A stretch of DNA of 64,000 nt from Streptomyces hyaluromycini (GCF_002217755.1 NZ_BCFL01000018.1:930001-994000), one strand, 5' to 3'; shown: positions 7,802-17,552, counted from the first letter of the stretch. Notes: generated by a model from the sequence alone, not told the origin. Numbers and translations are program-made.

Positions 7802-10800
7802 CTAGAACGGCACCGGGGCGATGTCCACCTCGGCCCGCTGGCTGCTCGCGGCGGCGGTGGTCGCCGGGTGGCTCTCGCCCAGCGTCCGGCGGAACCGGGT
7901 CAGGGTGTCGGTGTGCAGCACCGTGGCCTCGTCCACACGGTCCAGCGCGCGCAGGTCCAGAGCCACGTTGTTGGCGCAGGCCAGGGTGGTCGGGTGGTCA
8001 GGGCCGAGGTCGCGGCTGAGGATCTCCAGGTTCTGCCGGTCCAGTTCCAGGGCTTCCGTGTGGCGCTCCAGCGCGCTGTGGTGGTTGGCCATGCCGAGGG
8101 CCGTGGTCACGGTGAGGATGTGCTCGTCCCCCAGCGACGCGTGCATGCCGCGCAACGCCGCGTCCAGGTGTTCCTCGGCGGCTTCGAGACGGCCCAGATG
8201 GCGCAGGGTGATGGCCACGTTCGTACGGGCCGACAAGGTGTAGGGATGGGTGGCGCCGAGGGTGGCCGTGTAGCGCTCGACGGTCGCCTCGCCCAGTTCC
8301 ACGGAACGCGTCAGCTGGCCGTCCTGCCGGAGGTCGACGACCAGGTTGGCCGCACAGGCGATGGCGTCCGGGTGGTCGGCGCCGTAACGGCTCTCGAACT
8401 TCGACAGCGCCAGCTCACCGAGTTGCAGCGCGCCGTCGTGGTCTCCGGCGCGCCGGCGGCATACCGAGAGCACACGGGCGCAGCCGATGCTGGCGGGGTT
8501 GTCCTCGCCGTAGTTCGCGACGTAGCGGGCGTAGACGTCCTCCTGGTGGACGACTGCTGCGAGGTAGTCGCCGGTCTCGCGGATGTCGAGGGAGAGCGCG
8601 CTCAGGGTGTTCAGGGTGTTGAGGTGGTTCTCGCCGAGTGCGAGGGCGCGCTGCTGGGCCGTCTCCGTGTCGCGTTCGCGCGCCTCCTGGTAGAGGCCCA
8701 TCAGGCGCAGAGCGACGCCCAGGTTGTGGGCCGCGCGCAGGGTGGACGGGTCGTCGTCGCCGAAGGCCCGCAGCGAGCGCGTGAAGACCGACCGGCTGAT
8801 CTCCAGCGCCTGGGCCAGCTCGGCCCTCAGCCACAGCCCGCTGGTCAGCTGGATGAGGGCGTCCAGGGTGCCCTCGTCGTCCTCGCCCGCGATCCGGATG
8901 TACGTGTCCGCGGTGCGCTGCATCATCTCGGCGGCTTCCTCGTACTCGCCGATCCGGCGCAGCAGGAAGGCCAGCCACTTCGCCATCTCCAGGGTCTGCT
9001 GGTCCTCGGCGCCGAACTTCCGGGTCCATACGTCCATCGCCTCGCGGGCCATGGAGACCGCACCGTCGTGGTCGCCCCAGATGAAGAGGAACTCCACCAC
9101 GTCCCGGATCAGGCCGCGCACCCACGGCGAGTCGCACTCCACGGCCCGCGAGACCACGATGTGCGGCAGCAGTTGCTGATAGCGCGGCCACAGTTCGCGC
9201 GAGCCGGGGCTGTTGGGGTTGGCGTCGGCGAGCAGCAGGTGTGCGCCGTGCCGCATGTCCGCCTGCTGCTGCGGGGACATGCGGTTGACCAGCACCGCCT
9301 GGACCAGGCGGTGCAGCTGGATGGTGTCGTGCCGGTGCTCGATGCGGGCCAGGGCGTAGACGTTGATCTCCCGGATGGCCCGGCCGAGCCGGATCGGGTG
9401 GCGCAGGGCTTCGTCGATCTCGGGGGCGATGGTGCTCCGCGAGTTGTTGAAGAGGGTCCGCGAGATCGGCTCGGGGGCGAAGAAGGAACAGACCTGGAGG
9501 AGCTGGAGCGCCGCGGGGTTGCGCTGTTCGAGCTGGCGCAGCGAGACGTCCCAGGCGGCGGCCACCGACATGGGGTAGTCCGGCGACGGGACGAGTTCGA
9601 GCATCAGCTCGGCGATCTTCTCCCGGATCAGCCCGAGGTACTCGTCGACGGCCATGCCGGTGACGGCCTGCCAGGCCGCGGCCTGTTCGATGGCGAGGGG
9701 CAGGTCGCCCAGCTCCTGGGCGAGCAGGTCGGCGTCAGCGTCGCTCAGGTCACGGGCCCGGCGGCGCAGCAGCGCCTTGCTCTCCTCACGGGTGAAGACG
9801 TCCACGGAGAGGGTCCTGGCCACCCGGTCCCACTCCTGGTTCCGGGAGGTGATGAGGATCTTTCCGGTGCCGCCGGTCGGGAAGTAGGGGCGTACGGCCT
9901 CGACGTTCTCGGCGTTGTCGAACACCAGGAGCCAGCGGTCGTACGGCTCGCCCCGGCGCAGGGCCTCGCGCACCGCCGGGACCGCGCGGTTGGCCTCCGC
10001 GCCCACGTTCAGGCCGAGCCGGTGGGCGAGTTCGGTGAGCGCGGTCAGGATCATCGTCGGCTGTTCGGAAGGGATCCACCAGATCACGTCGTACTCGGCG
10101 GTGTGCCGGTACACGTACTCGATGGCGATCTGGGATTTCCCGACACCGCCCATGCCGTGCAGGGTGTGCGGCAGCACCGCCGAGGTGTCGCCCGTCAGCA
10201 ACTGCTCGTGCACCTGTGCGAGGAGTTCCTCCCGGCCGGTGAAATTGGGGTTGTTCGGCGGCACGTTGCCCCAGACCACCGGTACGGAGGCACGCTGCGG
10301 GACCTGCCGTGACTGCGGTGCGGCCGGCCCCGGGACCGTCCTGCCGGGTGCCGAGAGGCCGGCGCCCGGCTGCCCGTCGGCGCTCGGAACGGGAATCTCC
10401 CGCACTGGAGTCCCGCTCGCGGATCCTTCCGCTGCGTGCTGGTACTCACTGGCAGTGGTGTCGGTCATGTCCGGGCCGCCCAAGTCTGAATTTACAACAT
10501 TTTTATTACGGATATCGTGGCTTATTTGCCGCGAATTCTCATTGATCGACGCACCCGACGGCGCCCCTTCCAGAGCCGCGCTGACCCGGCGGGCGCGCAG
10601 CAGATAGGGCCCCGACAGGGCGCGCAGCACGGCCAGCTCGACACGCAGGAACGGCAGGCTCTCCGCCGTCACTTGTGGAACCGGCTCCTCCTCCGGGGCG
10701 AGCAGCGCACCGGGCAGGCCGCGGGCCGCCTCGAACCGGTCGCCGTAGAACTCGGACACCGAACTCACCACCCGGGCCGTGTCCGCGCGCATCGCGCCCG

Positions 10801-12355
10801 CCAGCAGCGCCTCACGCGCGCCGTCGACGAACTCCAGCGGCACGGGGGCGGCGGCGCTGCGCGCCGCGGCCGGCGCCGGCTGCTCCAGCAGACCGCTCAG
10901 AAAGAGCTCGGCCAGATGGGCCGGCTGTGCCTCGGGCACCAGCCGGCGCTGTACGTCCCGCACCAGGCGGGGTTCCAGGATCGCGGCGGCCAGATGGGTG
11001 GCCAGCCGGAAGGCGGTGGGGGTGGCATGGCTGCGGAAGCGCCGGATGCGCTCCTGCACCGAGGGCGCCGGGATGACGACCGGCGGCTCGTCGACGTCCT
11101 CCTCGGGCACGTCGGGCGCGCCCAGTAACAGCACCGGGGCCTCGAACCGGTCGGGCTCCGTACCGGCCACCAGGGCGGCCCAGCGGCCCAGCCACCGGGC
11201 GTCCAGCTCCAGCATCGGGACCGCCGCCGTCCAGCTCGCGGGCGGCGGGTCGAACGGGTCGCGCCACTCGGCCGGGAAGTCCACGGCCAGTTCGGTGGTG
11301 CGGGCCCCCGCGCGGGGGCTGCGCAGCCGCGCCTGCCGGGGCACCAGCGCGGTGCGGTGCCAGTCCCGCTGGGACAGCAGATGCACCACCGCCACCGGTC
11401 CGGCCGCCGCCCACAGCTCCAGCGCCTGCCGGCCGGCCGGGGTCCGCCACAGCGGTCCCAGGCCGTCGGTCAGGACCAGGACGATCCGGCGGCCGGTACG
11501 GTCCACCAGCTCGCCGGGGACACCGAGGACGTCGTGCTCCGGGTACGGCCCGCGCAGCACCGCCTCCGGCCCCCGCGGGGTCTCCCGCAGGCCGAGCCGG
11601 CGCACCCGCACGTCCCGGAAGGCGCCCAGCCGCTCCGCCACGGCGGTGAACTCGGCGACCGTCTGCTCCCAGATGACCATGGTCGCGTGGTCGTCCACCA
11701 CCAGCACCAGATCGAAGCGGCGCTCGTCCGCCGACCGGGTGTAGGGCACCCACAGGCCGTCCTCGGCGGCGCGTTCGGCGGTGGTCTCCTCGTCCAGTTC
11801 GACCTCGAACGCCGAGGGCACCAGCTGCTTCAGCGGCCGCAGCGCACGGGTGATGCCCGCCGCGTCCCGCAGATCCGGCACGGCCCCGACCGGTCCGGCC
11901 GCCTCGGCCGTCCCGGTCCGCAGCCGCCGGGCCGCCCGCTCCCGTGCGGTTCCGTTCCCGGGACCCTCCGGCCCGGCGGGGCGCAACGGCAGGATCAGCA
12001 CCTCGGCCAGGTCACCGGGCGGCTCCCGCACCGCGCCGTCGGCGGCCTCGCCCGTCGTTCCGTCACCGGTCTCCGCCGTCGTACCGCCGACGGCACCGTT
12101 CGTCGCACCACCGGCGGAACCGCCCGTACCGCCCGTCGTGCTCCCGCCGGTACCGCCCGTACCGCCCGTACCGCCGGACGTCGGCGGCCCGCCGGGGGGT
12201 TCGGGCAGGCCGGAGAGCTCCGACAGCGCGGTCGGCCGGGGCTGCGGCGGGCGGTCCGACGCCGGCAGCCGTGCCGCCAGCGTCTGGTACGCGTGCAGCC
12301 AGAGGCCCTCCGCCACTTCGAAGGCCTCCGGACAGGCACGCGAGTCCTCGTCCAT
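7802..12355 (-). CDS. vWA-like (SAV2336 type) / NB-ARC / TPR protein, FxsT-like
   Basis: A 1517-residue multidomain protein. Residues 55-115 are a Gly/Thr low-complexity linker. Residues about 200-420 match the SAV2336-type vWA-like domain (LVLVVDDHATMVIWEQ, then VLVLTDGLGPLW). A polar linker at about 615-650 is encoded by unusually AT-rich DNA. The NB-ARC has its P-loop GMGGVGKS near residue 732 and Walker B LLVFDNAEN near 808. About ten TPR-like repeats follow from about 1090 to the end, with recurring LG..HP.TL. The layout fits the FxSxx-COOH-system tetratricopeptide proteins and the vWA/STAND member of ternary VMAP-MoxR-vWA systems. Its ATG shares the A of the MoxR stop (TGATG), so it is translationally coupled. 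It probably serves as a sensor/scaffold (inference). Confidence 0.85.
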   Translation of the reverse strand: MDEDSRACPEAFEVAEGLWLHAYQTLAARLPASDRPPQPRPTALSELSGLPEPPGGPPTSGGTGGTGGTGGSTTGGTGGSAGGATNGAVGGTTAETGDGTTGEAADGAVREPPGDLAEVLILPLRPAGPEGPGNGTARERAARRLRTGTAEAAGPVGAVPDLRDAAGITRALRPLKQLVPSAFEVELDEETTAERAAEDGLWVPYTRSADERRFDLVLVVDDHATMVIWEQTVAEFTAVAERLGAFRDVRVRRLGLRETPRGPEAVLRGPYPEHDVLGVPGELVDRTGRRIVLVLTDGLGPLWRTPAGRQALELWAAAGPVAVVHLLSQRDWHRTALVPRQARLRSPRAGARTTELAVDFPAEWRDPFDPPPASWTAAVPMLELDARWLGRWAALVAGTEPDRFEAPVLLLGAPDVPEEDVDEPPVVIPAPSVQERIRRFRSHATPTAFRLATHLAAAILEPRLVRDVQRRLVPEAQPAHLAELFLSGLLEQPAPAAARSAAAPVPLEFVDGAREALLAGAMRADTARVVSSVSEFYGDRFEAARGLPGALLAPEEEPVPQVTAESLPFLRVELAVLRALSGPYLLRARRVSAALEGAPSGASINENSRQISHDIRNKNVVNSDLGGPDMTDTTASEYQHAAEGSASGTPVREIPVPSADGQPGAGLSAPGRTVPGPAAPQSRQVPQRASVPVVWGNVPPNNPNFTGREELLAQVHEQLLTGDTSAVLPHTLHGMGGVGKSQIAIEYVYRHTAEYDVIWWIPSEQPTMILTALTELAHRLGLNVGAEANRAVPAVREALRRGEPYDRWLLVFDNAENVEAVRPYFPTGGTGKILITSRNQEWDRVARTLSVDVFTREESKALLRRRARDLSDADADLLAQELGDLPLAIEQAAAWQAVTGMAVDEYLGLIREKIAELMLELVPSPDYPMSVAAAWDVSLRQLEQRNPAALQLLQVCSFFAPEPISRTLFNNSRSTIAPEIDEALRHPIRLGRAIREINVYALARIEHRHDTIQLHRLVQAVLVNRMSPQQQADMRHGAHLLLADANPNSPGSRELWPRYQQLLPHIVVSRAVECDSPWVRGLIRDVVEFLFIWGDHDGAVSMAREAMDVWTRKFGAEDQQTLEMAKWLAFLLRRIGEYEEAAEMMQRTADTYIRIAGEDDEGTLDALIQLTSGLWLRAELAQALEISRSVFTRSLRAFGDDDPSTLRAAHNLGVALRLMGLYQEARERDTETAQQRALALGENHLNTLNTLSALSLDIRETGDYLAAVVHQEDVYARYVANYGEDNPASIGCARVLSVCRRRAGDHDGALQLGELALSKFESRYGADHPDAIACAANLVVDLRQDGQLTRSVELGEATVERYTATLGATHPYTLSARTNVAITLRHLGRLEAAEEHLDAALRGMHASLGDEHILTVTTALGMANHHSALERHTEALELDRQNLEILSRDLGPDHPTTLACANNVALDLRALDRVDEATVLHTDTLTRFRRTLGESHPATTAAASSQRAEVDIAPVPF

Positions 12356-13473
12356 CAGGGCGCCCCCGACAACTCACGCCAGAGCGCCTCCAGCAGCTCG
12401 CCCCAGGACTCTTCGTCCTCCCGGACCCCGGCCGTCCGCAGGAACACGGCGTTGAGCAACTGGTCGGTGGCCAGCCCGCCGCTCTGCCGGCTGCGTTCCA
12501 CGAACGCCCGGATCATCTCGTCGTGCCGGCCCTCCTGGTCCCGGAAGTGCGCGGCGATCATGGCGGCCAGCTGGTCCTCGCGGGGCGGGGAGACGTCCAG
12601 CCGGACGCAGCGCCGCAGGAAGGCGGGCGGGAACTGCCGTTCGCCGTTGCTGGTGATGACGACGAACGGGAAGGCCCGGCACCGGACCCGGCCGTCCGTC
12701 ACCGTGACCGTGGTGTCCGGGTCGTCGGTGAACACCCGCGCCGAGCTCTCGTGATGGCGGGCGCGGACCAGTTCCGGGATGTCGTAGGAGCCGTTCTCCA
12801 GCACATGGAGGAGGTCGCTGGGCAGGTCGATGTCGCTCTTGTCCAGCTCGTCGATGAGCAGGACGCGGGGCAGTTCGTACGGGAGCAGGGCGGTGCCCAG
12901 CGGGCCGAGCCGCACGAAGTCCCCGATCCGTGCCCCGGTGCCGCCCTCCGGTGCCGCCGGCGGGGTTCCGTCCGCCGCCTCCGGGGTGCCGTCGCCCAAC
13001 GGGGCGGCCGGGCCCCGTCCGAGGGACGCCTGGGCGCGGCCGATGGCGTCGTACTCGTACAGTCCGGCGCGCAGGGTGCTGCGCGAGGTGATCCCCCAGT
13101 GCAGCACCCGGCCCAGGCCCAGTTCGCGCGCGACCAGATAGGCCAGCGTGGACTTCCCGATGCCGGGGCGGCCGGTCACCAGCAGCGGCCTGCGCAGCAG
13201 CAGAGCCGTGTTGATCATGTCGATGTCGTGCGGGTCCTGCCGGGAGGTGGTGCGGCCCACGCTGCCGAGCCGGCGGTCGGTCTCCGCGCTCTCGGCCGGT
13301 ACGGGCGGCAGCACCGGGCCGCCGTCGAAGGCCCGCCAGCCGGGCGGCGGGGGCAGCACGTCGGCGAGACGGATGTCGGGCAGCGGCTGCCCGGTGCCGC
13401 GGTAGATCCACCAACTGCGGCTGACCGGACCGCCGTTGCGGCTGCCGTCCACCGGGTGCTGGGCGCGGCTCAT
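12355..13473 (-). CDS. MoxR-type AAA+ ATPase
   Basis: A 372-residue AAA+ protein. Walker A is GRPGIGKS at residues 101-108; Walker B is RVLLIDELDKSDIDLPSDLL, the DELDK form typical of MoxR ATPases; sensor 1 is FVVITSNGER. It starts at ATG 13473, overlapping the VMAP-like gene's stop by 4 bases, and its own stop overlaps the next start. MoxR ATPases work as chaperone-like motors with vWA proteins; here the partners would be the two neighbours. An N-terminal segment (SWWIYRGTGQ) precedes the AAA core and is seen in MoxR proteins of such clusters. Cytoplasmic. Confidence 0.9.
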   Translation of the reverse strand: MSRAQHPVDGSRNGGPVSRSWWIYRGTGQPLPDIRLADVLPPPPGWRAFDGGPVLPPVPAESAETDRRLGSVGRTTSRQDPHDIDMINTALLLRRPLLVTGRPGIGKSTLAYLVARELGLGRVLHWGITSRSTLRAGLYEYDAIGRAQASLGRGPAAPLGDGTPEAADGTPPAAPEGGTGARIGDFVRLGPLGTALLPYELPRVLLIDELDKSDIDLPSDLLHVLENGSYDIPELVRARHHESSARVFTDDPDTTVTVTDGRVRCRAFPFVVITSNGERQFPPAFLRRCVRLDVSPPREDQLAAMIAAHFRDQEGRHDEMIRAFVERSRQSGGLATDQLLNAVFLRTAGVREDEESWGELLEALWRELSGAP

Positions 13474-14999
13474 GAGGTCCCCTCGTCGTTGTGTCCGCCG
13501 CGCACGCTCCCGGGCTCCGACGCCGGGTGTTCGGACCAGTCCACCATCCGGTTCGGGTTGTCGAGGAGCACCGCGAGGTGACGTCCTGAGTGCGCATCGC
13601 GTTGCCCCGCGGCGGCGGTGGCCGCTTCGGTGCGCAACTGCCGGACGCGTTCCGGCAGTTCGGCGGCCGTTCCCTTCAGCAGCTTGTCGACCCGTTTCCT
13701 GAAGTCGCCCGGGGGTGTGGGCCGGCGGTCCCAGACGGCCAGCGGCACGCCGGCCCGCAGCGCGGCTTCGAGCGCTTCCTGGCGGCCCTCGGGCCCGGTC
13801 AGCGGAGGCGCGTTGAGCGCGACCGACACCAGCCGCTCGTCGGCGGCGAGGGTGCTGTTCCACCGCACGGGGTCGTGGCCGCGCTCGCCCGTCGTGTCCC
13901 AGTGGCACAGGATCCGCGGGCCGGCCGTCATCTGCTGCCAGCGGTTGCGCCAGCGCCGGTGGTACCGCCGGGCCCGCATCCGCTCCAGGCTGCGCAGCGC
14001 CACCGGGAAGTCCAGGCACAGCGCGGTGGCGGAGGACGAGTGCGAGGCCATCGGCAGCCATTCCACGGGGTGGTTCAGCAGCTGCAGCGGCAGCACGAAC
14101 TCGAGTACCGGCCTGCCGGGGTGCTCGCCCCAGTCCTCCTCGACGCTCTCGACCAACTGCTCCACCGCGGCCTCGACTTCGCCCAAGGCCACGATCTGGT
14201 CCTCTCCCCGCTCCGGCCGCCACGAGCCCGGACGCCGCTGCCGCCAGTGGGACAGCAGATACTCGTCCGGGCTCATCCCGTGCTTGCTCAACTGGACAAC
14301 GAGACAGGCGGGAGCCGGTTCCGCCACCCCCCGAGTGATCTGCGAGCGGAGGGTTTCAAGAGGCTCCACCAGGTCAAGCCGGGTGCCCTGCTCGTCGTTC
14401 CAGCTGCGCAGGCCGTCGACGAGCTGCCGGTCGGCACCGGACGCCGCACCTGCCGCGATCGCGTGCTCCACCAGGACCAGCACGGGAAGCAGGCCGTCGG
14501 GGCGGGCGTTGGCGTCGGCCAGGAAGTCGAAGGCCTCCTGGAGGGTGGCGACCGGGCGGGCCGGGAGCGGCAGGTCACCGGCCGCCGCGTACAGCAGGCC
14601 CTGCGGGTCGGGATGCGGTAAGCGGCTCAACAGCGAGCGGGCTCTGCGGAATTCGGCTTCCGGCAGGACCGCCAGAACCGGTGAGGCGGAGACGAGCTCG
14701 ACGATCCTCAGTACCGGAATCGAGCCGGGGTCGTACTCCTGAAGGGTGTCCACCAGTACGGAAAGTCCGGAGGGCTTCCGCCAGCAGGCTTGGAAGATCT
14801 CCAGTATGTCGTGCCGCTTCCGGCTGTGTCGCCGGACGTTGGCCAACTCGGGTAACCGGCCCGCCAGCATGTCGATCAAGAGATCGCGCCCTCCCGGTGC
14901 ATCGAGTCCCGACACCGCGCACATCTGCTCTATCAGCTCATGCTCGAATCCCGCTGCATGGCCGCCGTTTCTCCCACTCAACAAGCTTCCCCCCGTCAC
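13470..14999 (-). CDS. VMAP-like protein with N-terminal effector-associated domain
   Basis: A 509-residue protein. The first about 90 residues form an effector-associated domain (HDILEIFQACWRKPSGLSVL) that resembles the C-terminal domain of the caspase at 3918-5027. The remainder resembles the VMAP C-terminal domain: VEWLPM, then CLDFPVALRSLERM, and AVLLDNPNRM near the end. GTG 14999 is chosen because it starts just before the conserved domain and has GAGGGG about 11 bases upstream; starts further up would add unconserved residues. In ternary conflict systems the VMAP protein links the NTPase/vWA pair to an effector. It is the first gene of the VMAP-MoxR-vWA/NB-ARC operon. Confidence 0.78.
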   Translation of the reverse strand: MTGGSLLSGRNGGHAAGFEHELIEQMCAVSGLDAPGGRDLLIDMLAGRLPELANVRRHSRKRHDILEIFQACWRKPSGLSVLVDTLQEYDPGSIPVLRIVELVSASPVLAVLPEAEFRRARSLLSRLPHPDPQGLLYAAAGDLPLPARPVATLQEAFDFLADANARPDGLLPVLVLVEHAIAAGAASGADRQLVDGLRSWNDEQGTRLDLVEPLETLRSQITRGVAEPAPACLVVQLSKHGMSPDEYLLSHWRQRRPGSWRPERGEDQIVALGEVEAAVEQLVESVEEDWGEHPGRPVLEFVLPLQLLNHPVEWLPMASHSSSATALCLDFPVALRSLERMRARRYHRRWRNRWQQMTAGPRILCHWDTTGERGHDPVRWNSTLAADERLVSVALNAPPLTGPEGRQEALEAALRAGVPLAVWDRRPTPPGDFRKRVDKLLKGTAAELPERVRQLRTEAATAAAGQRDAHSGRHLAVLLDNPNRMVDWSEHPASEPGSVRGGHNDEGTS

Positions 15000-15119
15000 G
15001 ACTCCGGCGCCCCTCAACTCCCTCCCGTTACAGGGCAGTCCGGGTGCCGCAGCCCTGCGTCCAGGGTATGGCCCAGGCCTTACACGTGGCCACCCCGGAA
15101 CGGCAATCACAGGCATCCG

Positions 15120-15671
15120 CTAGACGGTCACACGGGCGTAGACCAAGGGCGCGGCCGCCTCGCTCTCGTCGACCGTCAGCAGGGCCGATCCGGCCGTGTC
15201 GCCCCGCTCGGGGAGGTCCGCGTACAGGCCGGCGAGGTGTCCCTCGGTTCCGATCCTCCAGGGCAGCCCGACGGAGTCGATGTCGTCCTGGTCCAGGACG
15301 GCGTCACCGGCCGCCAGGTCCCCGGTGGCCTTGTCCAGGGCGGCCAGGAACTTCTCCAGGCCTGCGGGGGTGGTGCGGAAGCGCAGGTAGAGGTCCTGGC
15401 CGCTGTCCGCGCTGCCGTCGCCGGGCACGACGAGGTAGGCGGCCTGCCGGGCCCCGGCCGGCACCGCGAGCCGGAAGGTCCTCAGGAGCGCGGCGCCGGG
15501 AACGCCGTGCTTCTCCTGCGGGGCCTTCGGCAGCGCCTCGTCCGTGAACCCGAAGAGCCCGAGCGGTGCCGCGAGGATCGCCCCGGCGGCCGCCAGGAAC
15601 ACACAGCAGGCCACCACCAGGAGCGCGACGGGCAGCCGCCGTTCGCGCTCCGGGCGCGTCATGTCCGCCAT
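15120..15671 (-). CDS. Small membrane-anchored or exported protein, unknown
   Basis: A 183-residue protein. After a basic start (RPERERR) a hydrophobic stretch at about 13-40 (LPVALLVVACCVFLAAAGAI) acts as a membrane anchor or signal. The rest is a probably extracellular domain with alternating polar and hydrophobic strands and no motif I recognise. ATG 15671 has GGAG five bases upstream. Three 12-bp repeats precede the gene. It lies 120 bases upstream of the VMAP-like gene on the same strand, so co-transcription is possible but not compelling. Confidence 0.7.
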   Translation of the reverse strand: MADMTRPERERRLPVALLVVACCVFLAAAGAILAAPLGLFGFTDEALPKAPQEKHGVPGAALLRTFRLAVPAGARQAAYLVVPGDGSADSGQDLYLRFRTTPAGLEKFLAALDKATGDLAAGDAVLDQDDIDSVGLPWRIGTEGHLAGLYADLPERGDTAGSALLTVDESEAAAPLVYARVTV

Positions 15672-15680
15672 CACGGCTCC

Positions 15681-15716
15681 TCTCTCGTGTTCTCTCTCGT
15701 GTTCTCTCTCGTGTTT
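15681..15716. repeat. Three 12-bp tandem repeats
   Basis: Three copies of TCTCTCGTGTTC (the last ends in T) lie in the 5' leader of the preceding minus-strand gene. Read on the minus strand they would encode repeated Glu-His-Glu-Arg if translation began further upstream. Slippage is the likely origin. Confidence 0.75.
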
Positions 15717-15799
15717 CGCTTCGTGATCTCTCCCCTGTCCTGCCCCACCGTAGGGCTGCCGCTTCGCGGTCGGACGCGGGCACCGCCTAAGGTCGTCCG

Positions 15800-17524
15800 G
15801 TGACGAACAGCAGCGCGACGCGTTCCCACGACCTCGACGGCATACGTCCGGCGCCGGTGTCCCCCGGGTGGCGGGACCGGCTGCGCAGGTCCGGTCACGC
15901 CGGGGCCCCGCACACCGGCGTCCGGGAACGCCTGGTCCCGCCCTTCCCCGAGCCCGCCGCCCACCTCTGGCAACTCCTGGGCCTCGGCCCGGCCCGGGCA
16001 CAGCGCCTCGCGAAGGCGACGGAGTGGCTGGGCCCGCTGCTCGTCACCGCGCTGGCCGGCGCCCTCCGCTTCTGGCGCCTCGGCCGGCCGCGCGGCCTCA
16101 TCTTCGACGAGACGTACTACGCCAAGGACTCCTGGGCGCTGCTGCACCTCGGGTACGAGGGCACCTGGCCGGACCGCAAGATCGCCGACCCGGAGATCCT
16201 GGCGCACCCCCAGGTGATCCCGCTCTCCGACACCGGCTCCTTCGTCGCGCACCCGCCGACGGGCAAGTGGGTGATCTCCGCCGGCGAGTGGCTGTTCGGC
16301 CTCGACCCCGTCGGCTGGCGCTTCATGACGGCGTTGCTGGGCACCCTGTCGGTGTTCATGCTGTGCCGCATCGGCCGCCGCCTGTTCCGTTCGACGTTCC
16401 TGGGCTGTCTGGCCGGGGCGCTGATGGCGGTGGACGGCCTGCACCTGGTGATGAGCCGCACCGCCCTGCTCGACCTCGTCGTCATGTTCTTCGTGCTGGC
16501 GGCGTTCGGCTGTCTGCTGATCGACCGGGACCGGGCCCGGGCCCGGCTCGCGGCGGCCCTGCCGGCCGACGCGGAGGGCCGGGTGCGCCCGGACGCCGAC
16601 ACCGGCGACCGGGCCGGAACGGGCCCGCGGCCCTGGCGCCTCGCGGCCGGCGTCCTCCTCGGCCTGGCCGCCTCGACCAAGTGGAACGGACTGTACGTCC
16701 TGGTCTTCTTCGTGGTCCTGACGCTGCTGTGGGACGTCGGCGCCCGCCGCGTCGCCGGGGCCCGCCATCCGTACCGGGCGGTGCTGCGCCGGGATCTCGC
16801 CGGGTCGGTCCTCTCCCTGGTGCCGACCGCCCTGGTGACCTACCTGGTGGCCTGGACCGGCTGGTTCCTGTCCGACGACGGCTGGGGCCGGCACTGGGCG
16901 GACGGCCGCGGCGGCACCTGGTCGTGGATACCGGCCCCGCTGCGCAGCTTCTGGCACTACGAGTACCTCGTGTACCAGTTCAACGTGAACCTGCACGCGC
17001 CGCACAAGTACCAGTCGAACCCCTGGAGCTGGCTGGTCCTCGGCCGTCCCGTGCTGTTCGCCTACGACTCCCCGGAGCCCGGCCAGGACGGCTGTTCCAC
17101 GGCGTCCGCCTGCACCCGCACGGTCCTCGCCCTGGGCACCCCGCTGCTGTGGTGGTCGGCCTGCCTCGCCCTCGGCTACCTGCTCTACCGCTGGGCCCTG
17201 CGCCGCGACTGGCGGGCCGGCGCGATCCTCTGCGCGGTGGCGGCCGGATACCTGCCCTGGTTCCTCTACCAGGACCGTACGGTCTTCTCCTTCTACGCCG
17301 TGGTCTTCGTGCCGTACCTGTGCCTGGCCGTCGCGATGATGCTGGGTGCCGTGCTGGGCCCGCCGGGCGCGGACCGCCGGCGCCGCACCCGGGGCGCGGT
17401 GGCCGCGGGGGTGCTGGTGCTCCTCATCGCCTGGAACTTCGTCTACTTCTATCCGGTCTACACCGGGCAGACGATTCCCTACAGCGGCTGGCAGTCCAGG
17501 ATGTGGCTCGACACCTGGATCTGA
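15800..17524 (+). CDS. pmt: Dolichyl-phosphate-mannose--protein mannosyltransferase (PMT family)
   Basis: A 574-residue GT39 integral membrane glycosyltransferase. The catalytic acidic pair lies in IFDETYYAKD (D103, E104) and is followed by the family's HPPTGKW. About ten membrane segments follow. The C-terminus (RMWLDTWI) matches actinobacterial Pmt. These enzymes move mannose from polyprenyl phosphate to Ser/Thr of secreted proteins during Sec export. A GTG start with AAGG about 7 bases upstream. It stands alone, facing the convergent esterase gene. Confidence 0.93.
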   Translation: MTNSSATRSHDLDGIRPAPVSPGWRDRLRRSGHAGAPHTGVRERLVPPFPEPAAHLWQLLGLGPARAQRLAKATEWLGPLLVTALAGALRFWRLGRPRGLIFDETYYAKDSWALLHLGYEGTWPDRKIADPEILAHPQVIPLSDTGSFVAHPPTGKWVISAGEWLFGLDPVGWRFMTALLGTLSVFMLCRIGRRLFRSTFLGCLAGALMAVDGLHLVMSRTALLDLVVMFFVLAAFGCLLIDRDRARARLAAALPADAEGRVRPDADTGDRAGTGPRPWRLAAGVLLGLAASTKWNGLYVLVFFVVLTLLWDVGARRVAGARHPYRAVLRRDLAGSVLSLVPTALVTYLVAWTGWFLSDDGWGRHWADGRGGTWSWIPAPLRSFWHYEYLVYQFNVNLHAPHKYQSNPWSWLVLGRPVLFAYDSPEPGQDGCSTASACTRTVLALGTPLLWWSACLALGYLLYRWALRRDWRAGAILCAVAAGYLPWFLYQDRTVFSFYAVVFVPYLCLAVAMMLGAVLGPPGADRRRRTRGAVAAGVLVLLIAWNFVYFYPVYTGQTIPYSGWQSRMWLDTWI

Positions 17525-17552
17525 GTTCCGGCGCGGTGCGGCGGCCGGCGTC

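Noticed and set aside
7868-10312. An 814-codon open frame on the plus strand
   Set aside because: Antisense to the NB-ARC/TPR gene, with Gln/Gly/Val-rich composition and no domain.
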